Of a DNA stretch of 46,105 nt, positions 1 to 10,026 are shown piece after piece. Under the pieces are notes generated by a model that was not told the DNA's origin, ran no database searches, and saw only the letters and a list, made by a program, of their open reading frames with translations. Within the stretch, counting starts at the first letter, position 1. Each line of letters begins with the position of its first letter. Made by a program: the position numbers and the translations under genes. The stretch is from Stentor coeruleus (Eukaryota > Ciliophora > Heterotrichea > Heterotrichida > Stentoridae), in assembly GCA_001970955.1 (NCBI GenBank), contig MPUH01000558.1, positions 1 to 46,105 on the forward strand, in the 5' to 3' direction.

Positions 1-1259
1 GGAGGATTAGATTTGCTGGTTTGAAAAGTTGGACTGGATTTTAAGATTTTTGTGGATTTTTGAATTATGGTGTTGAGGATTTATAGTTTTAATAGGTTTT
101 TAGTGATTTTTTTTTTGGGTTGATATTATTGCTGAGAGTCAGTTATGTGCTTTTTTTATGAAAGAAGTGTGAGGAATGTAAGATTTAGGGATGAATGATG
201 GAAATTTTTTGCCTGGGTATTAGGAATTATGACTTTTTTTTGTATATCTATTCAATAAAGACTTGATATTATCCTTAGGTATATTTATATGTGTATAAGA
301 TTTAAGTGAGATTGAAAATAAACTATCTTTCTATTGTGAATATTAATTTATATATACAAAACTATATAAAATTATGCTTTTTTTCTGGTAATTTGCAGTA
401 ACGGTCTGATTTTTTCTGTTTGCTTTTTATGAACTTTTGCATTTAACATTCAGTAATAATCAAGTAATATATTTTCAATCCTCATAAAAAGTATATAAAT
501 TATTTGCATTGAAGCATATAATTTTCTCATAATTTTATATACTCTTAACACAAATAATCAGATTTACAGTCATTTAAATACTTTTAACCCATTTAGTTAT
601 ACCAAATTAGATATAAATTAAGTTAGGCTTGGATTTAATATGGTAAATACTTTAAATTAAAGAAATTTTGCTGATTGGGCTGTGTAATATATTAAGTCTT
701 TGATAGCATAATATTGACATTCTTAGAAGATTTCTAGTGAAAATAAAGCAAATATAGATAATCAGCTAGGAATGCAATTAGGTTTCAGAAATCATATAAG
801 TATCAAAGAAAATCATATAAAGACAACAGAGCTGGTTAATATATGAAAACTCTGTGTGAAAAGTGGATAAAAATATTTTTCTGTGTAGTTTTTTAGTATA
901 TAACTGTTATTAAAGAATGATTTATATGACTTCTCATAGAAGATGCTAAAAAGTCCATGACCTCAACATGAAAACACAATCAAGTCTCTTCAACTCACAG
1001 TAAACCTCACAATTCTTATCCTAATGATAGGATCTTACCCTGTTAAATAGGAAAAGAATAAAACAATGGCTACTTTTACTCTGAAAAACCCTATGATATC
1101 CTACATCCAATTCAAATAACCCCTAAAACTACCTATCTAACTCACATTCATTCTTTCCTCCACTCTACAAGATTTACCGAAAAAATCCTAGGCTTTTATA
1201 GAAACATTAAAGCCTTAAGATTCTAATTTGCACAAGGAAAACCTTATTGCAAATATACA
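1..1259. other. Intergenic, no gene seen
   Basis: AT-rich, with no supported reading frame or RNA gene. Positions 1-250 are rich in G and T on the plus strand. About 960-1250 is rich in C and A, which in this window is typical of sequence just downstream of a minus-strand gene and fits the cyclin gene ending at 1260. No telomere repeat is visible at the window edge. Confidence 0.7.
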
Positions 1260-1897
1260 TTACTGCCTATTTATAAACTGAAGGACTTCCTGATCTGGCT
1301 TCAAGGCTAAATCAATTTTCAAGGTCGAGGACGCCAAAAAAAGGCAAGTTTCTGCTATAGCAACATGTGACTTTACTAAAGGTGCAGAAGTTCTGTAAAA
1401 ATCATTAGCGAACCGATGCGAAATTCTAAGAAAATTATTTTTCGAAGCAGGCTGAAGACTGAGTTTTTCCACTTGCTTCACGATATATTTGTATGGAAGC
1501 TTGACTTTGACATTAAACCCAAGCTCATCTAACAAGAGAAATTCATTTAAGCGGATCTGATCTTTGAGTTTTTCAAGCATCCCAGGAGAAATTGGAGGCA
1601 CTTGAAGATCAGGAAAAGATTTCATCTTTCTTGACATGTGTAATATGTAAAGCCCCCGGCAGACGTACTCTAGGTGTTTGGCCTGCTCTTGAACTTTGCA
1701 TGCTGCAAACACACAGGCACCTGCTAAATGTAGAGGCTTAAACTTCCTTTGGCATAATGCTGTATACTAAGGTTGATTATTACCATTTGGAAGTAAAAAT
1801 TGGAGGTGGCGAGGACTTCTTTAGAAACTCGTAAATGTATAGCGAGCTCTTGAATTAGCTGAAGAGTTTTCAGTTTATCTTTTCTTGAACCTTCCAT
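1260..1897 (-). CDS. Transcription-type cyclin (cyclin L/K/T-like)
   Basis: Predicted 206-residue cyclin made of two exons, 1784-1897 and 1260-1766. The first cyclin box includes HLAGACVFAACKVQEQ, matching the conserved helix of cyclins that partner transcriptional CDKs. The second box begins near LLLDELGFNVKVKLPYKYI, close to the ELGF-x-V-x-x-P-x-x-x-I pattern of cyclins L, K and T. The start ATG at 1897 is preceded directly by an in-frame TAA. The exons join only if a GTA...TAG intron of 17 nt is removed; without it the first cyclin box is cut. Such cyclins activate kinases acting on RNA polymerase II or splicing factors in the nucleus. The protein is short, about the size of the two boxes alone, with no RS-rich tail. 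The exact subfamily is uncertain. Confidence 0.8.
1767..1783 (-). other. Predicted 17-nt intron in the cyclin gene
   Basis: On the minus strand the sequence is GTAATAATCAACCTTAG. It begins GTA and ends TAG like the 15-nt introns in this window but is two bases longer. Removing it restores the frame between ...NFYFQM and YTALCQRKFK..., giving a continuous cyclin box. A two-base sequencing error is the alternative. Confidence 0.6.
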
Positions 1898-3097
1898 TTA
1901 TAAATATTCGATTTTAGGTTCCTTTCATAGAGTCTTGAATGTTCTGTTAATGTATTTTCAACTTTAATGATATATGCATAATTTCATTAATAAATTAGGG
2001 ACATTAAAAGTTTGTTTTTAATGAAAATATAGATGTTTGATGTTGGTATGATGGATAATTGGGATTAATGATTTTATAAGTTTATTAGAAAAAGTTGTAT
2101 ATTTTTAATAGATATTTTAGAATTAGGTTTAATAGATTATATATGAGCGATTTTATATTGATTAGATTGTTGATTTTTGGATATAAAGATATGATTATAT
2201 AATAATAGAGGTGGATAATAGATTTTTTTTAAGATATGATAATATGGAATTGTGATAGATCGTGAATGGTGGATGATGGATTAAGGTATGTATTGTTATA
2301 GATTTTAGGGAGGGTTTAGTATAGTTTTAAGTTTTTGTAAAACCGCGAAAATTATAATTAGGATAATGTACTATTGGGTGTTGTGGGAAATTATATTTGA
2401 AAATGGTTGCGTTTTTGATTAGGGTTTTATATAAATAATTTTTGGTATGAAAAGCTGTAGAATTTACTTCGATTATATATAGGATTATAAAAGATAAAAA
2501 TAGGATGCTTTTATTATAAAATTAGAATATGCTGATGTTTGTATGAGAATGGTTTGGTTTAGGGTAGTGTATTTGAGTTCTTATAATGATTTTATTTTTA
2601 TAAAAGATTATATTTTTAGATATAGAGTATATGTTTGTAAGGAGAATAAATGTGGTTTTCACCCTCAATTTTTATAGTTTTAAATAATTATCAAATTTTG
2701 GAAATTTTTATATTGTCCAACATTATAATATTAAAGCTTGCAATTATTATTTATCTGGATTTCTAGCTTATCGCAGTCCATTATCATTTTGTAGTGAGAC
2801 TATACAAAAAATTGCATAAACCAGAAATTGAAAGCCAATAAAATCCCAAAACCCATCTTTTAACCAAAATTCAAATTATCTATTCCATTTTCTAAATCTT
2901 CAAACATAAACCCATCCCAACCTCAGCCTTCTAAAAACTATCCTAATAATTTTCACCTAATCCTCTCCTTATCTTCATCACAATGAAAACCCAAAAAAAA
3001 TCACACATCTCATCTACTTTGATCCTAAAAATCTATGTCAGACTGCCAAACCTACCAAAAATTCAATACCCAATGCATTTTCCAATATCAAATATAA
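1898..3097. promoter_or_regulatory. Divergent intergenic region, cyclin / NDUFA6-like
   Basis: This 1.2 kb spacer lies between two genes transcribed away from each other and must hold both promoters. The plus strand is rich in G and T from about 2020 to 2660, then switches to C and A up to 3097, so each gene is preceded by C-rich sequence on its own strand. No coding frame or recognisable motif was found. Confidence 0.5.
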
Positions 3098-3556
3098 ATG
3101 TCCGTATACTTCAGCAGAGGTAGGAACCAAATCACAAGCAAGCCCCTCGACATCTTCGTCTACAACAAGCTCATCCGCTCAGAAACCTTAGCTGAAGCTC
3201 ATCAAAAACAGCTAAAATTCTATCGAGATGCCTGCAGAAGAATGCCTTTCATACTCCAATCATCAACAATGACTCATCACGTACACCCAGTCAGAGCACG
3301 TCTTAACTTAGCCGTTCACCTTCGTAAGCACATGCATGTACGAAACGTTGGTATGATAGATGAAGTTACAACAGATATGTATGAATGGCTTTATGATACT
3401 GTGTGGAACTACAACCACATCCAAAACTTTGAAAACATTGTCGTGGGCAAATATAGTGACGCATGTGGATATTCATATCTTGATGAAAAGCGTTATTCCA
3501 AATGTAGTCCTTTCTTAAAAAACTTCTTTAAAGGAGTTGATAGACCAAGCCCATAA
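3098..3556 (+). CDS. NDUFA6/B14-like LYR-family subunit of complex I
   Basis: 152 residues. The LYR-like segment QLKFYRDACRRMPF (F41-Y42-R43 in place of L-Y-R) and the downstream HVRNVGMIDEVTTDMYEWL match the order in NDUFA6 (B14), where the LYR helix is followed by a segment like HVTDPRVVDLL and a tryptophan-containing helix. NDUFA6 is an accessory subunit of mitochondrial complex I that binds an acyl carrier protein. The start follows C/A-rich leader sequence. The C-terminal 35 residues are unlike the family and may be ciliate-specific. Another LYR-family mitochondrial protein is the main alternative. Confidence 0.68.
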   Translation: MSVYFSRGRNQITSKPLDIFVYNKLIRSETLAEAHQKQLKFYRDACRRMPFILQSSTMTHHVHPVRARLNLAVHLRKHMHVRNVGMIDEVTTDMYEWLYDTVWNYNHIQNFENIVVGKYSDACGYSYLDEKRYSKCSPFLKNFFKGVDRPSP

Positions 3557-3600
3557 TAGCTAAGTAGTTATTAGTTATTAATTGTATTGACTATATACGA

Positions 3601-4116
3601 TTATTTAGAGAATGAATTTGATGAAGTTCCTTCGTTATTGTAAGGGGTTAGTTTGCATGATTCTTGAATTAAAGCTAAAGAGTGTCTCTTGGTTAGAGAT
3701 GGTTGGAATCTTGGAGAGTAACCTTCAGTATCATAAGTGATACCGGTTGATTCTTGTTGGAATGAAGGTATACGAATTGATATGTCACCAAGGATGCTAA
3801 TGTTATGGTTAATAGTACGGATATAAGATAGTTTATATGTACCTGATTCTTTAGGAAATGTAACTCGAGCTACCCCTGACATATTACCAGGTTCTCGTGC
3901 TATATAAATTCTGTATAGAAGATACTTATTGCTTGTGTTTAATTGAGGAGTTTTAGTTAAACATAGATGATCTGAGTCGAGTATAACTGTTAGATCAACT
4001 TGACAGAATACATCCATGTAAGCTTTACCTCCACTGTATTCGATTTTTGTTAACTCAAAAGTTACACTTGCGTTTGGACGCATACAACAGAAAAGTCCAG
4101 TTATTCCACAATTCAT
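3601..4116 (-). CDS. Unknown protein with predicted beta-sandwich
   Basis: 171 residues, not recognised as a known family. Residues 15-115 alternate hydrophobic and polar positions as in a beta-sandwich, and the stretch FPKESGTYKLSYI resembles the G-x-Y-x-L-x-Y strand of SKICH/Ig-like domains in intracellular adaptor proteins. This is inference from pattern only. The N-terminus MNCGITGLFCC carries three cysteines that could be palmitoylated. The C-terminal 55 residues are polar and serine/threonine-rich, probably disordered. It is convergent with the NDUFA6-like gene 44 bp away. Confidence 0.7.
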   Translation of the reverse strand: MNCGITGLFCCMRPNASVTFELTKIEYSGGKAYMDVFCQVDLTVILDSDHLCLTKTPQLNTSNKYLLYRIYIAREPGNMSGVARVTFPKESGTYKLSYIRTINHNISILGDISIRIPSFQQESTGITYDTEGYSPRFQPSLTKRHSLALIQESCKLTPYNNEGTSSNSFSK

Positions 4117-4280
4117 TTGAATATAATTTTACAAGAGTTAATTTTGGATGTTTATATTGGGTGGGGTATGATTTTGAATGGAAATTATCCAGGAGTGGGT
4201 TGTGGGATTTTATGAAGATTTTTTAGTTTTGATTTTGGATAAGTATTTTTTTGGATAAAATTTGGAGTTTTGAATAAGTA

Positions 4281-4572
4281 ATTGTCCTATATTGAGCTAT
4301 TACTATATAAAGCATAAATTAAGAATTTTCATTCTAAATTTCTAGCGTAAATTTTAAAGTATAAACTCTGGTTTTCTAGTACTTCAACATGAAAAATCGC
4401 CTATAAACAGTATATCTAAATTGTGTATTTAAGAAATCATAAAAACATTCCGAATACCAAAACTAAATAAAAAATCATCTTCCACCATTGTCCTATATTG
4501 AGCTATTACTATATAAAATCATAAAAAAAATTCCGAATACCAAAACTAAATAAAAAATCATCTTCCACCATT
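4281..4572. repeat. Interleaved local direct repeats
   Basis: A 31-bp unit beginning attgtcctatattgagctat occurs at 4281-4311 and 4487-4517. A unit of about 56 bp beginning aaatcataaaaa and ending catcttccaccatt occurs at 4434-4489 and 4516-4572. The copies are nearly identical and interleaved, as left by a local duplication. They lie in the spacer between the unknown gene (3601-4116) and the four-helix gene array, a 548-bp stretch with no gene. Confidence 0.85.
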
Positions 4573-4664
4573 AAGATCAATTTGTCTAAAGCACATTTTC
4601 CCCACAATCCAACTTTCCCTATTTCATCTTTATCGAAAACTCCCTATCTCCATAACGCCATCAT

Positions 4665-5213
4665 CTAAAAATTATCTATTACTTGACTTCTAATCGAATA
4701 TCTTCTAGATATCCTTGTAAAGTATGTATAATTCATTTTATATCTATCAGAAGCATTTAACATAAACCAACATAAAGTAGCTATTACAGAAGAAAATACT
4801 ATCAAAATACTTGAGATTATAAATTCAATTGATCCTTCATTCTGATTACTACTACAAATATTATAATCACATTCTTTAAAAATACTCACTATGGCTATAA
4901 CAAACAATATCACTGATATTAAAAGTAAAAAACACATAGTAAACATTAATAAGTAAAGTGAACCATTTAGCCATACTCCCCAAAAGGTTTTTTTCGGTTT
5001 AAGTCCACAATATCCTATTGTTATAAATAAAATGAAGGGAACACAAAACATAAAAATACTTAGGTAGTCAAGAAGCCAGAATATAAACCAAAGTATTTCT
5101 AAGACAATACCAACTGAGATTAATACTTTTGATCCTTGTTTTATAAGCTTGAATTCGTTTTTCATTGCCGCTTTAAGCTGGGTTTTTTGTATTTCAATTT
5201 GCTCGAAATCCAT
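4665..5213 (-). CDS. Four-helix membrane protein, tandem family copy A
   Basis: 182 residues with four hydrophobic helices at about 30-48, 50-71, 86-112 and 130-152, and both ends predicted in the cytoplasm. The loop between helices 3 and 4 carries a conserved C-x4-C (CDYNIC, 115-120). The charged N-terminus shares K-A-x-M-K-x-E/K-F-K with the next two genes. It is one of three tandem paralogues on this strand. Coding sequence and flanks of copies A and B are closely similar, so the duplication carried regulatory sequence with it. The family is not recognised; the layout is tetraspan-like but without a CCG motif. A membrane location is firm, a function is not. Confidence 0.8.
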   Translation of the reverse strand: MDFEQIEIQKTQLKAAMKNEFKLIKQGSKVLISVGIVLEILWFIFWLLDYLSIFMFCVPFILFITIGYCGLKPKKTFWGVWLNGSLYLLMFTMCFLLLISVILFVIAIVSIFKECDYNICSSNQNEGSIEFIISSILIVFSSVIATLCWFMLNASDRYKMNYTYFTRISRRYSIRSQVIDNF

Positions 5214-5566
5214 ATTTTATAGCTTTATAATATTTTGCTAGGATAAGTGAATATAGTAAATTATATGGTGAAGAATTTATGTTATGATTATTTATCAGAT
5301 AATGAAATATATTTTTTTAATCAAATATTATTAAATTTTCATATCAAACCATTTAAATTCACAATTACAATTGTTACAATCTCACCATAAACCTGAAAAT
5401 TATCTCAAACATTATTCCCATATAAAAATCTCTTAATACCAAAAACAAATAAAAAATCATCTAAAGCATATTTTCCTAATAATCAACTTTCCCTATTTCA
5501 TCCTTATCTAAAACCCCTTTCTCCAAAACATCATCTCCTATAAAAATCTATAACTTAACTTCTAAT
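5214..5566. other. Spacer between four-helix copies A and B
   Basis: No gene. About 5220-5320 is nearly the same as about 6117-6215 upstream of copy B, so each copy kept its own upstream region. About 5440-5530 resembles about 4550-4660, the downstream flank of copy A. Confidence 0.7.
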
Positions 5567-6085
5567 CTAATATTTGCTAACTATCACTTTAAAGTATATA
5601 GAATTCATTGTATATCTATCAAAAGCATCTAACATAAACCAACATAAAGTAGTTATTGCAGAAAAAAATATCATCAAAACACTTGAGATTATAAATTCAA
5701 TCGATCCTTCATTCTGATTACTACTACAAATATTATAATCACATTCTCTAAAAATAGTCACTATGGCTAAAACAAACAATGCCACTGATATTAAAAATAA
5801 GGTCATCATAGCAAACTTTAATAAGAAAATATAAAAAGTTAGCCATTCATCCCAAGAGTCTTTTTTCGGATTAAGTCCACAATATCCTATTACTATGAAT
5901 AAAATGAAGGGAACAAAAAATATAAAAATACTTAGGTAGTTAAGAAGCCAGAATATAAACCAAAGTATTTCTAAGACAATACCAACTAAGATTAATGCTT
6001 TTGATCCTTGCTTTATAATCTTTAATTCTTTTTTTATTGCCGCTTTAGTCTGGATTTTTTCTAGTTCATTTCGCTCTGGATTCAT
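5567..6085 (-). CDS. Four-helix membrane protein, tandem family copy B
   Basis: 172 residues and the closest relative of copy A: identical KQGSKALILVGIVLEI-type first helix, the same CDYNICSSNQNEGSIEFIIS segment around the C-x4-C loop, and the same four-helix layout. It ends earlier than copy A. Where copy A reads ...RRYSIRSQVID, copy B has a TAG in place of the serine codon, followed by sequence that still matches (IRS, stop, VID), so about ten residues were lost after duplication. The frame is otherwise intact, so it is probably functional. Function unknown. Confidence 0.8.
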   Translation of the reverse strand: MNPERNELEKIQTKAAIKKELKIIKQGSKALILVGIVLEILWFIFWLLNYLSIFIFFVPFILFIVIGYCGLNPKKDSWDEWLTFYIFLLKFAMMTLFLISVALFVLAIVTIFRECDYNICSSNQNEGSIEFIISSVLMIFFSAITTLCWFMLDAFDRYTMNSIYFKVIVSKY

Positions 6086-6461
6086 ATTTTATGATAAAAT
6101 TTTTGGGATCTTTAATGGTTTTATAATATTTTGTTAGGATAAGTGAATATAGTAAATTATATGGAGTATAATTTATGTTATGATTATTTATGAGATAATG
6201 AAATATATTTTTTATAAGCTAAAACAAACTATAATAGTTTATATAAATGGTATATGGGGTTATTAGAATATTTGAGTTTGATTTGATAAGACCCTTATAA
6301 ATAGACTTGCATTTATAAAAAATGATTTCTAATTATACGAATTAGTTTTATCAAGTTAAAAATTCAATCAAAGCGTATTTTAACCATAACTAATTTCCAT
6401 TCTATAAAAACCCTATAAAATTCCTAATTTTTAACTAAAAATCGCTTCTAATTCTAACTAT
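6086..6461. other. Spacer between four-helix copies B and C
   Basis: The first 130 bp repeat the upstream region of copy A. The rest is AT-rich with no gene; the segment before 6461 is C-rich on the plus strand, as expected downstream of a minus-strand gene. Confidence 0.65.
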
Positions 6462-6971
6462 CTAATTTTGTTTATTTAGTGCATCCAAGCTCATAGAAAC
6501 TGATGTATACCTATTAAAATTTCTTAAAATAAGCAAACACAGCATAGTTGTTGTGGATAAAAATAGCACACAAGTACTTGAACACATAAAAATTATCAAT
6601 CTTTCCTTCTCAAAAGTGCTACACTTGCTTGCATAGCATTTTTTATAAATTTTATTAATAGTTATAATAAGTACTATCCAAGAAATAATGAGTAAAAGTG
6701 CCGATATAAGAATTAGTATACTAAGAGAAATTCTGAAAATTTTCCCCCAAGGGTTTTGATTTGATTTAAGCCCAAAAATACCAATCATGATGTAGAGAAT
6801 GAGAGGAATAAGACAAATAAAAAAGTTCAGATAGCCTAGAGTCCAGCCTATTAGCCAAATCACTTCTAAGCTAATTCCGATTCCGATTATTATTTTTGAC
6901 TTGAACTTGATACTTTTGAATTTCTGTTTCATTAAAGCCTTGATTTCTATTTCAGTTTGTTCTGGATTCAT
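6462..6971 (-). CDS. Four-helix membrane protein, tandem family copy C
   Basis: 169 residues, a more diverged member of the same family. It shares the start MNPEQTEIE with the copy B start, the first helix G-I-x-L-E-V-I-W, the G-x-F-G-L-K turn after helix 2, and the C-x4-C loop (CYASKC). Its flanks no longer match those of copies A and B, so it split off earlier. All three genes run on the minus strand without intervening genes. No enzymatic motif is present. Confidence 0.78.
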   Translation of the reverse strand: MNPEQTEIEIKALMKQKFKSIKFKSKIIIGIGISLEVIWLIGWTLGYLNFFICLIPLILYIMIGIFGLKSNQNPWGKIFRISLSILILISALLLIISWIVLIITINKIYKKCYASKCSTFEKERLIIFMCSSTCVLFLSTTTMLCLLILRNFNRYTSVSMSLDALNKQN

Positions 6972-7598
6972 TTTTATATATTTATATTCTAATATGATTT
7001 AGTTTTTAATTTGTAGATTAATACTGTTATGATTAAATTTTACATAAAAAATGATTTTCAATTTTAAGGTATGTCCTTTGGATATACGATTTAAAGATAT
7101 AATGCGTTATAAGGATGAAAATCATAGTGGAATTGAAAGTTTTACTTAAGAAATATTGATAGTTAGTATTTTTTTAAAGAAATTTAATCAAAATTATTTT
7201 CATTAAACTAAATAACTTTAAATCTTCATCTTTTTATTACTAAATCTCAAACTTTACAAAAACCCAAAATACTATAAAATTTCCCATAATATTATCATCA
7301 TATATTCAAAAAAAATCTACCTAATTTTATTCACACTATCACAAAATCATATAAAATTTACATAACTAAATAATACCTACTATTTTCTCATAACGTAAAA
7401 CATTTTAATCTCGATACCATAAATAATTATATTATCAATAACACCAACATAAAAAAAATACATATTCATATAATCCTTATATAAAATTCAAATCCTCTAC
7501 ATCATCTCAGTATTCTGATCTTCCCTATTCAAAACCATTACACCAGCAAACCAAATTTGTATTTTTCCTATAATATTCCAAGATTGTATTAACAATTT
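6972..7598. other. Intergenic, no gene seen
   Basis: AT-rich. About 7200-7598 is C/A-rich on the plus strand, matching the downstream side of the minus-strand gene that ends at 7599. I looked for a decayed fourth family copy and found none. Confidence 0.65.
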
Positions 7599-8258
7599 CT
7601 AATTACGATTATCTGGTTCTTCTACAGATTTTACATTTCCCCATGAATGTCTTTGTTCAATCCTCACTGAATCCATACTAGGTATATGTTCTTTTTCTGA
7701 CTTGGGATGCTTAAACACAATTAAATAAACTCCAATCGACACTGGAAGAATCACAGATACAGCTACAGAAAGAGCAGGACCAGTCTTACTTCTGACTTCT
7801 CCACTATTGAATTTTAATTTAGTCACAGCTCCCCATGTAATAATCCCAACAAAATGAAAGATTAAAATTCCTGATAAGATCAAATACCTTATCCAAAGTT
7901 TTAAAACATTCATGCCTTTTGTATGATAAACAATTTCTGTAAGCCAAACAAGAAGGCATAAAAGACTTAAAAGCTCAAATACAATCATTATAATACCTGC
8001 GGTCTCTAAAAGGTTAAAAATACAATTGGAATTCTCACAAGGTATAGATGAGTAATGCTTTCCTGAATAAGTTCCCCCGTTAACCCTAAGAATCCCACCA
8101 TACCAATCTTGACCAGAGACCCATTCTTGACTTAATAAACTTCCAAGCATAAGACAGAGTATGAGTAGGTTGATGACAATAAAAATATAATTCCATATGC
8201 TGATTGATAGGATTAAAAGCTTTTGTCTTGCTTTTTCAATTATCATTTTTATATGCAA
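7599..8258 (-). CDS. Claudin/PMP22-like four-helix membrane protein
   Basis: 219 residues with four helices at about 22-43, 84-108, 121-143 and 161-182. The first outer loop (44-83) has W46, W52-Y-G-G, C74 and C79, recalling the W-G-L-W-C-C pattern of the claudin/PMP22/EMP superfamily, with two cysteines able to form a disulfide. The cytoplasmic tail is polar and charged. An internal ATG at residue 5 is a possible alternative start. It is not a sequence-level paralogue of the 4665-6971 family but shares the four-helix layout. Assignment to the claudin-like fold is inference. Confidence 0.75.
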   Translation of the reverse strand: MHIKMIIEKARQKLLILSISIWNYIFIVINLLILCLMLGSLLSQEWVSGQDWYGGILRVNGGTYSGKHYSSIPCENSNCIFNLLETAGIIMIVFELLSLLCLLVWLTEIVYHTKGMNVLKLWIRYLILSGILIFHFVGIITWGAVTKLKFNSGEVRSKTGPALSVAVSVILPVSIGVYLIVFKHPKSEKEHIPSMDSVRIEQRHSWGNVKSVEEPDNRN

Positions 8259-9150
8259 AATGTAATTGCTATATAGGTATAATATTTATGATTATGGATG
8301 TAGATCTTGAAGAAATTAGCAGGCTTGCAGGATTAAGATGCTATTGTATTTTAAGTGTGCTTAGATAAATGCTTTGAAGTAATTAATGAATGAGGATATA
8401 AGATGGGGTGGATTGAACTGTAGATCAATTGTTTGTGATTTGCTTTTATTAAAATGCTGAGAATTTTAATGGTTGTTATGATATCAGAGGTTTGCTGAAG
8501 AGAAAAATTATATAGATTATGTGGGTTGGATTAAAAAAATATTATATTTTGATACTCTGTGGGCAAATCAAGTTTTTGAATATTTGCTTCTTTAAATCAT
8601 CCTGTAAGCAAAATGATATTAAAAGAATCAATATAATAAAGTTAGGTTTACACAAGAAGTTATTATTACAAGGTTTATAGGTTATAAAAATAAGCATAAA
8701 CCAAAACCTGTCCCTAATCCTTTTAAATGCTATAATTTAGAAATCTTACTTGCGGATGAATGCTGAATATCCTCGAATTATTCAATCAATTTGAGTCTTT
8801 GAATCTAAAATAACTATATCAAAATTTTCTAGACAATAATATGAGTAACTTAAAGAAATGTTTTAATCATGTACATCCTTTAGAAAATTACTGCTAACAA
8901 AATAAGCTGGGAATAGGTAAACCACACAATAAAACAAGTTTCTTTCTAATCATAAAGAAGACACAACTAGCTTTGACTACACAAACAACATAAATTAACG
9001 AAACTTGACAATATACAAAGACTTGACTAGTTGAGTTTATGAGTTTTATATAGTATTTTAGCTAATTAAAAAATAAAAAAACTTGTCTAAAAACTTATAA
9101 TTTGACTAAAAAAAGTTAGATTTTCTGCGAAACTTGGGTTATACTATAAT
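8259..9150. promoter_or_regulatory. Divergent intergenic region with TTGAC repeats
   Basis: No gene. It holds the promoters of the claudin-like gene (minus) and the SPRY gene (plus). The last 180 bp before the SPRY start contain several copies of TTGAC, three of them as TTGACTA (about 8972, 9023, 9102) and one as TTGACAA (about 9005). The repetition is visible; a regulatory role is only a guess. Confidence 0.4.
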
Positions 9151-10026
9151 ATGATATCTGATGAGAAATGGGTTTACACTTCATGGGGATATGGTAAAGT
9201 CCTAGAACAAAATCCATCACAAGCTCTTGTCCAATTATCATGGGGAGGAACTGGATACTTGAAACTAGCTTCATTAAAATCCTCTATTCCTATCAGTGTT
9301 AAAATATTTACCCTTGACCGTAAGACTCTAACTTTTGATTGGGATATCTTACAAGACTTTTCTAAGCTTTTTGCCCTTATCCATAAAGAACTTGCATTAC
9401 CTCCAACTGTACAAGTAAAGCTTTTCTTAGTCCGCGGTAAGATTATCAATATAAACTCATTTGACTCACCTTTTACTGTGAAAATGAAAGCTGAGACTAA
9501 ACTTGTAGGGATAATGAAACAGTGTTTTACATGGGATGTTGTTAATAAAAGTCCTAATATTGAACTTTTAGATGATATGCTTACTGTGAGGAAAAAAGAT
9601 GAAAGTGAGATTAGTTATGATTCGATATTTGGTGGAGTTGAGTTTAGTACTGGCAGTCATGAATGGGATGTTAAAATGGATTTTATGATTCAGTATGATG
9701 AGGAAGAAGAGGTTTTTATTGGAGTTGCGACTAAGAACTTTGGCCTTGAAAGCAGTCCTTTGGATGGAGAGTTCTGGGGTTTTATGTGTATTGGATGCCA
9801 AAAAATAGGCAGTAGAACACATGAAGACTATGGCGAAAGGATAAATACAGGAGATGTTTTAAAAGTGAAACTAGAGTACAAAAACGCAAAAGCGACACTT
9901 TCTTTTATGAAAAATGGTGTAGAGTTTGGAAGCGCTTTTACAGATATACCTCAAAAAGTGTTTCCTGTAGTTACTCTTAATTATCCAAAAATACAGGTTT
10001 CTCTTGGGAAGATTATGGGAGTTTAG
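9151..10026 (+). CDS. SPRY (B30.2-like) domain protein
   Basis: 291 residues. The C-terminal part (about 125-290) is a SPRY domain: GGVEFSTGSHEWDVKM is the typical first strand pair, VFIGVATKNF the next, then EFWGFMC, the GDVLKVKLEY turn, ATLSFMKNG and VFPVVTLNY. This is the canonical strand order of the family. The N-terminal 120 residues begin with VYTSWGYGKVLEQ and contain a short beta-rich, ubiquitin-like region of uncertain identity. SPRY domains bind protein partners and are common in ciliates in E3-ligase adaptors and channel-associated proteins. No RING, B-box or BTB is present. The start codon immediately follows a clear spacer. Confidence 0.88.
   Translation: MISDEKWVYTSWGYGKVLEQNPSQALVQLSWGGTGYLKLASLKSSIPISVKIFTLDRKTLTFDWDILQDFSKLFALIHKELALPPTVQVKLFLVRGKIININSFDSPFTVKMKAETKLVGIMKQCFTWDVVNKSPNIELLDDMLTVRKKDESEISYDSIFGGVEFSTGSHEWDVKMDFMIQYDEEEEVFIGVATKNFGLESSPLDGEFWGFMCIGCQKIGSRTHEDYGERINTGDVLKVKLEYKNAKATLSFMKNGVEFGSAFTDIPQKVFPVVTLNYPKIQVSLGKIMGV

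Noticed and set aside
8295..8368. Short plus-strand frame MDVDLEEISRLAGL...
   Set aside because: Only 24 codons in G-rich upstream sequence; no continuation by a 15-nt intron.
9174..9822. Minus-strand frames inside the SPRY gene
   Set aside because: Shadow frames of a clear domain-bearing gene; no domain or composition of their own.
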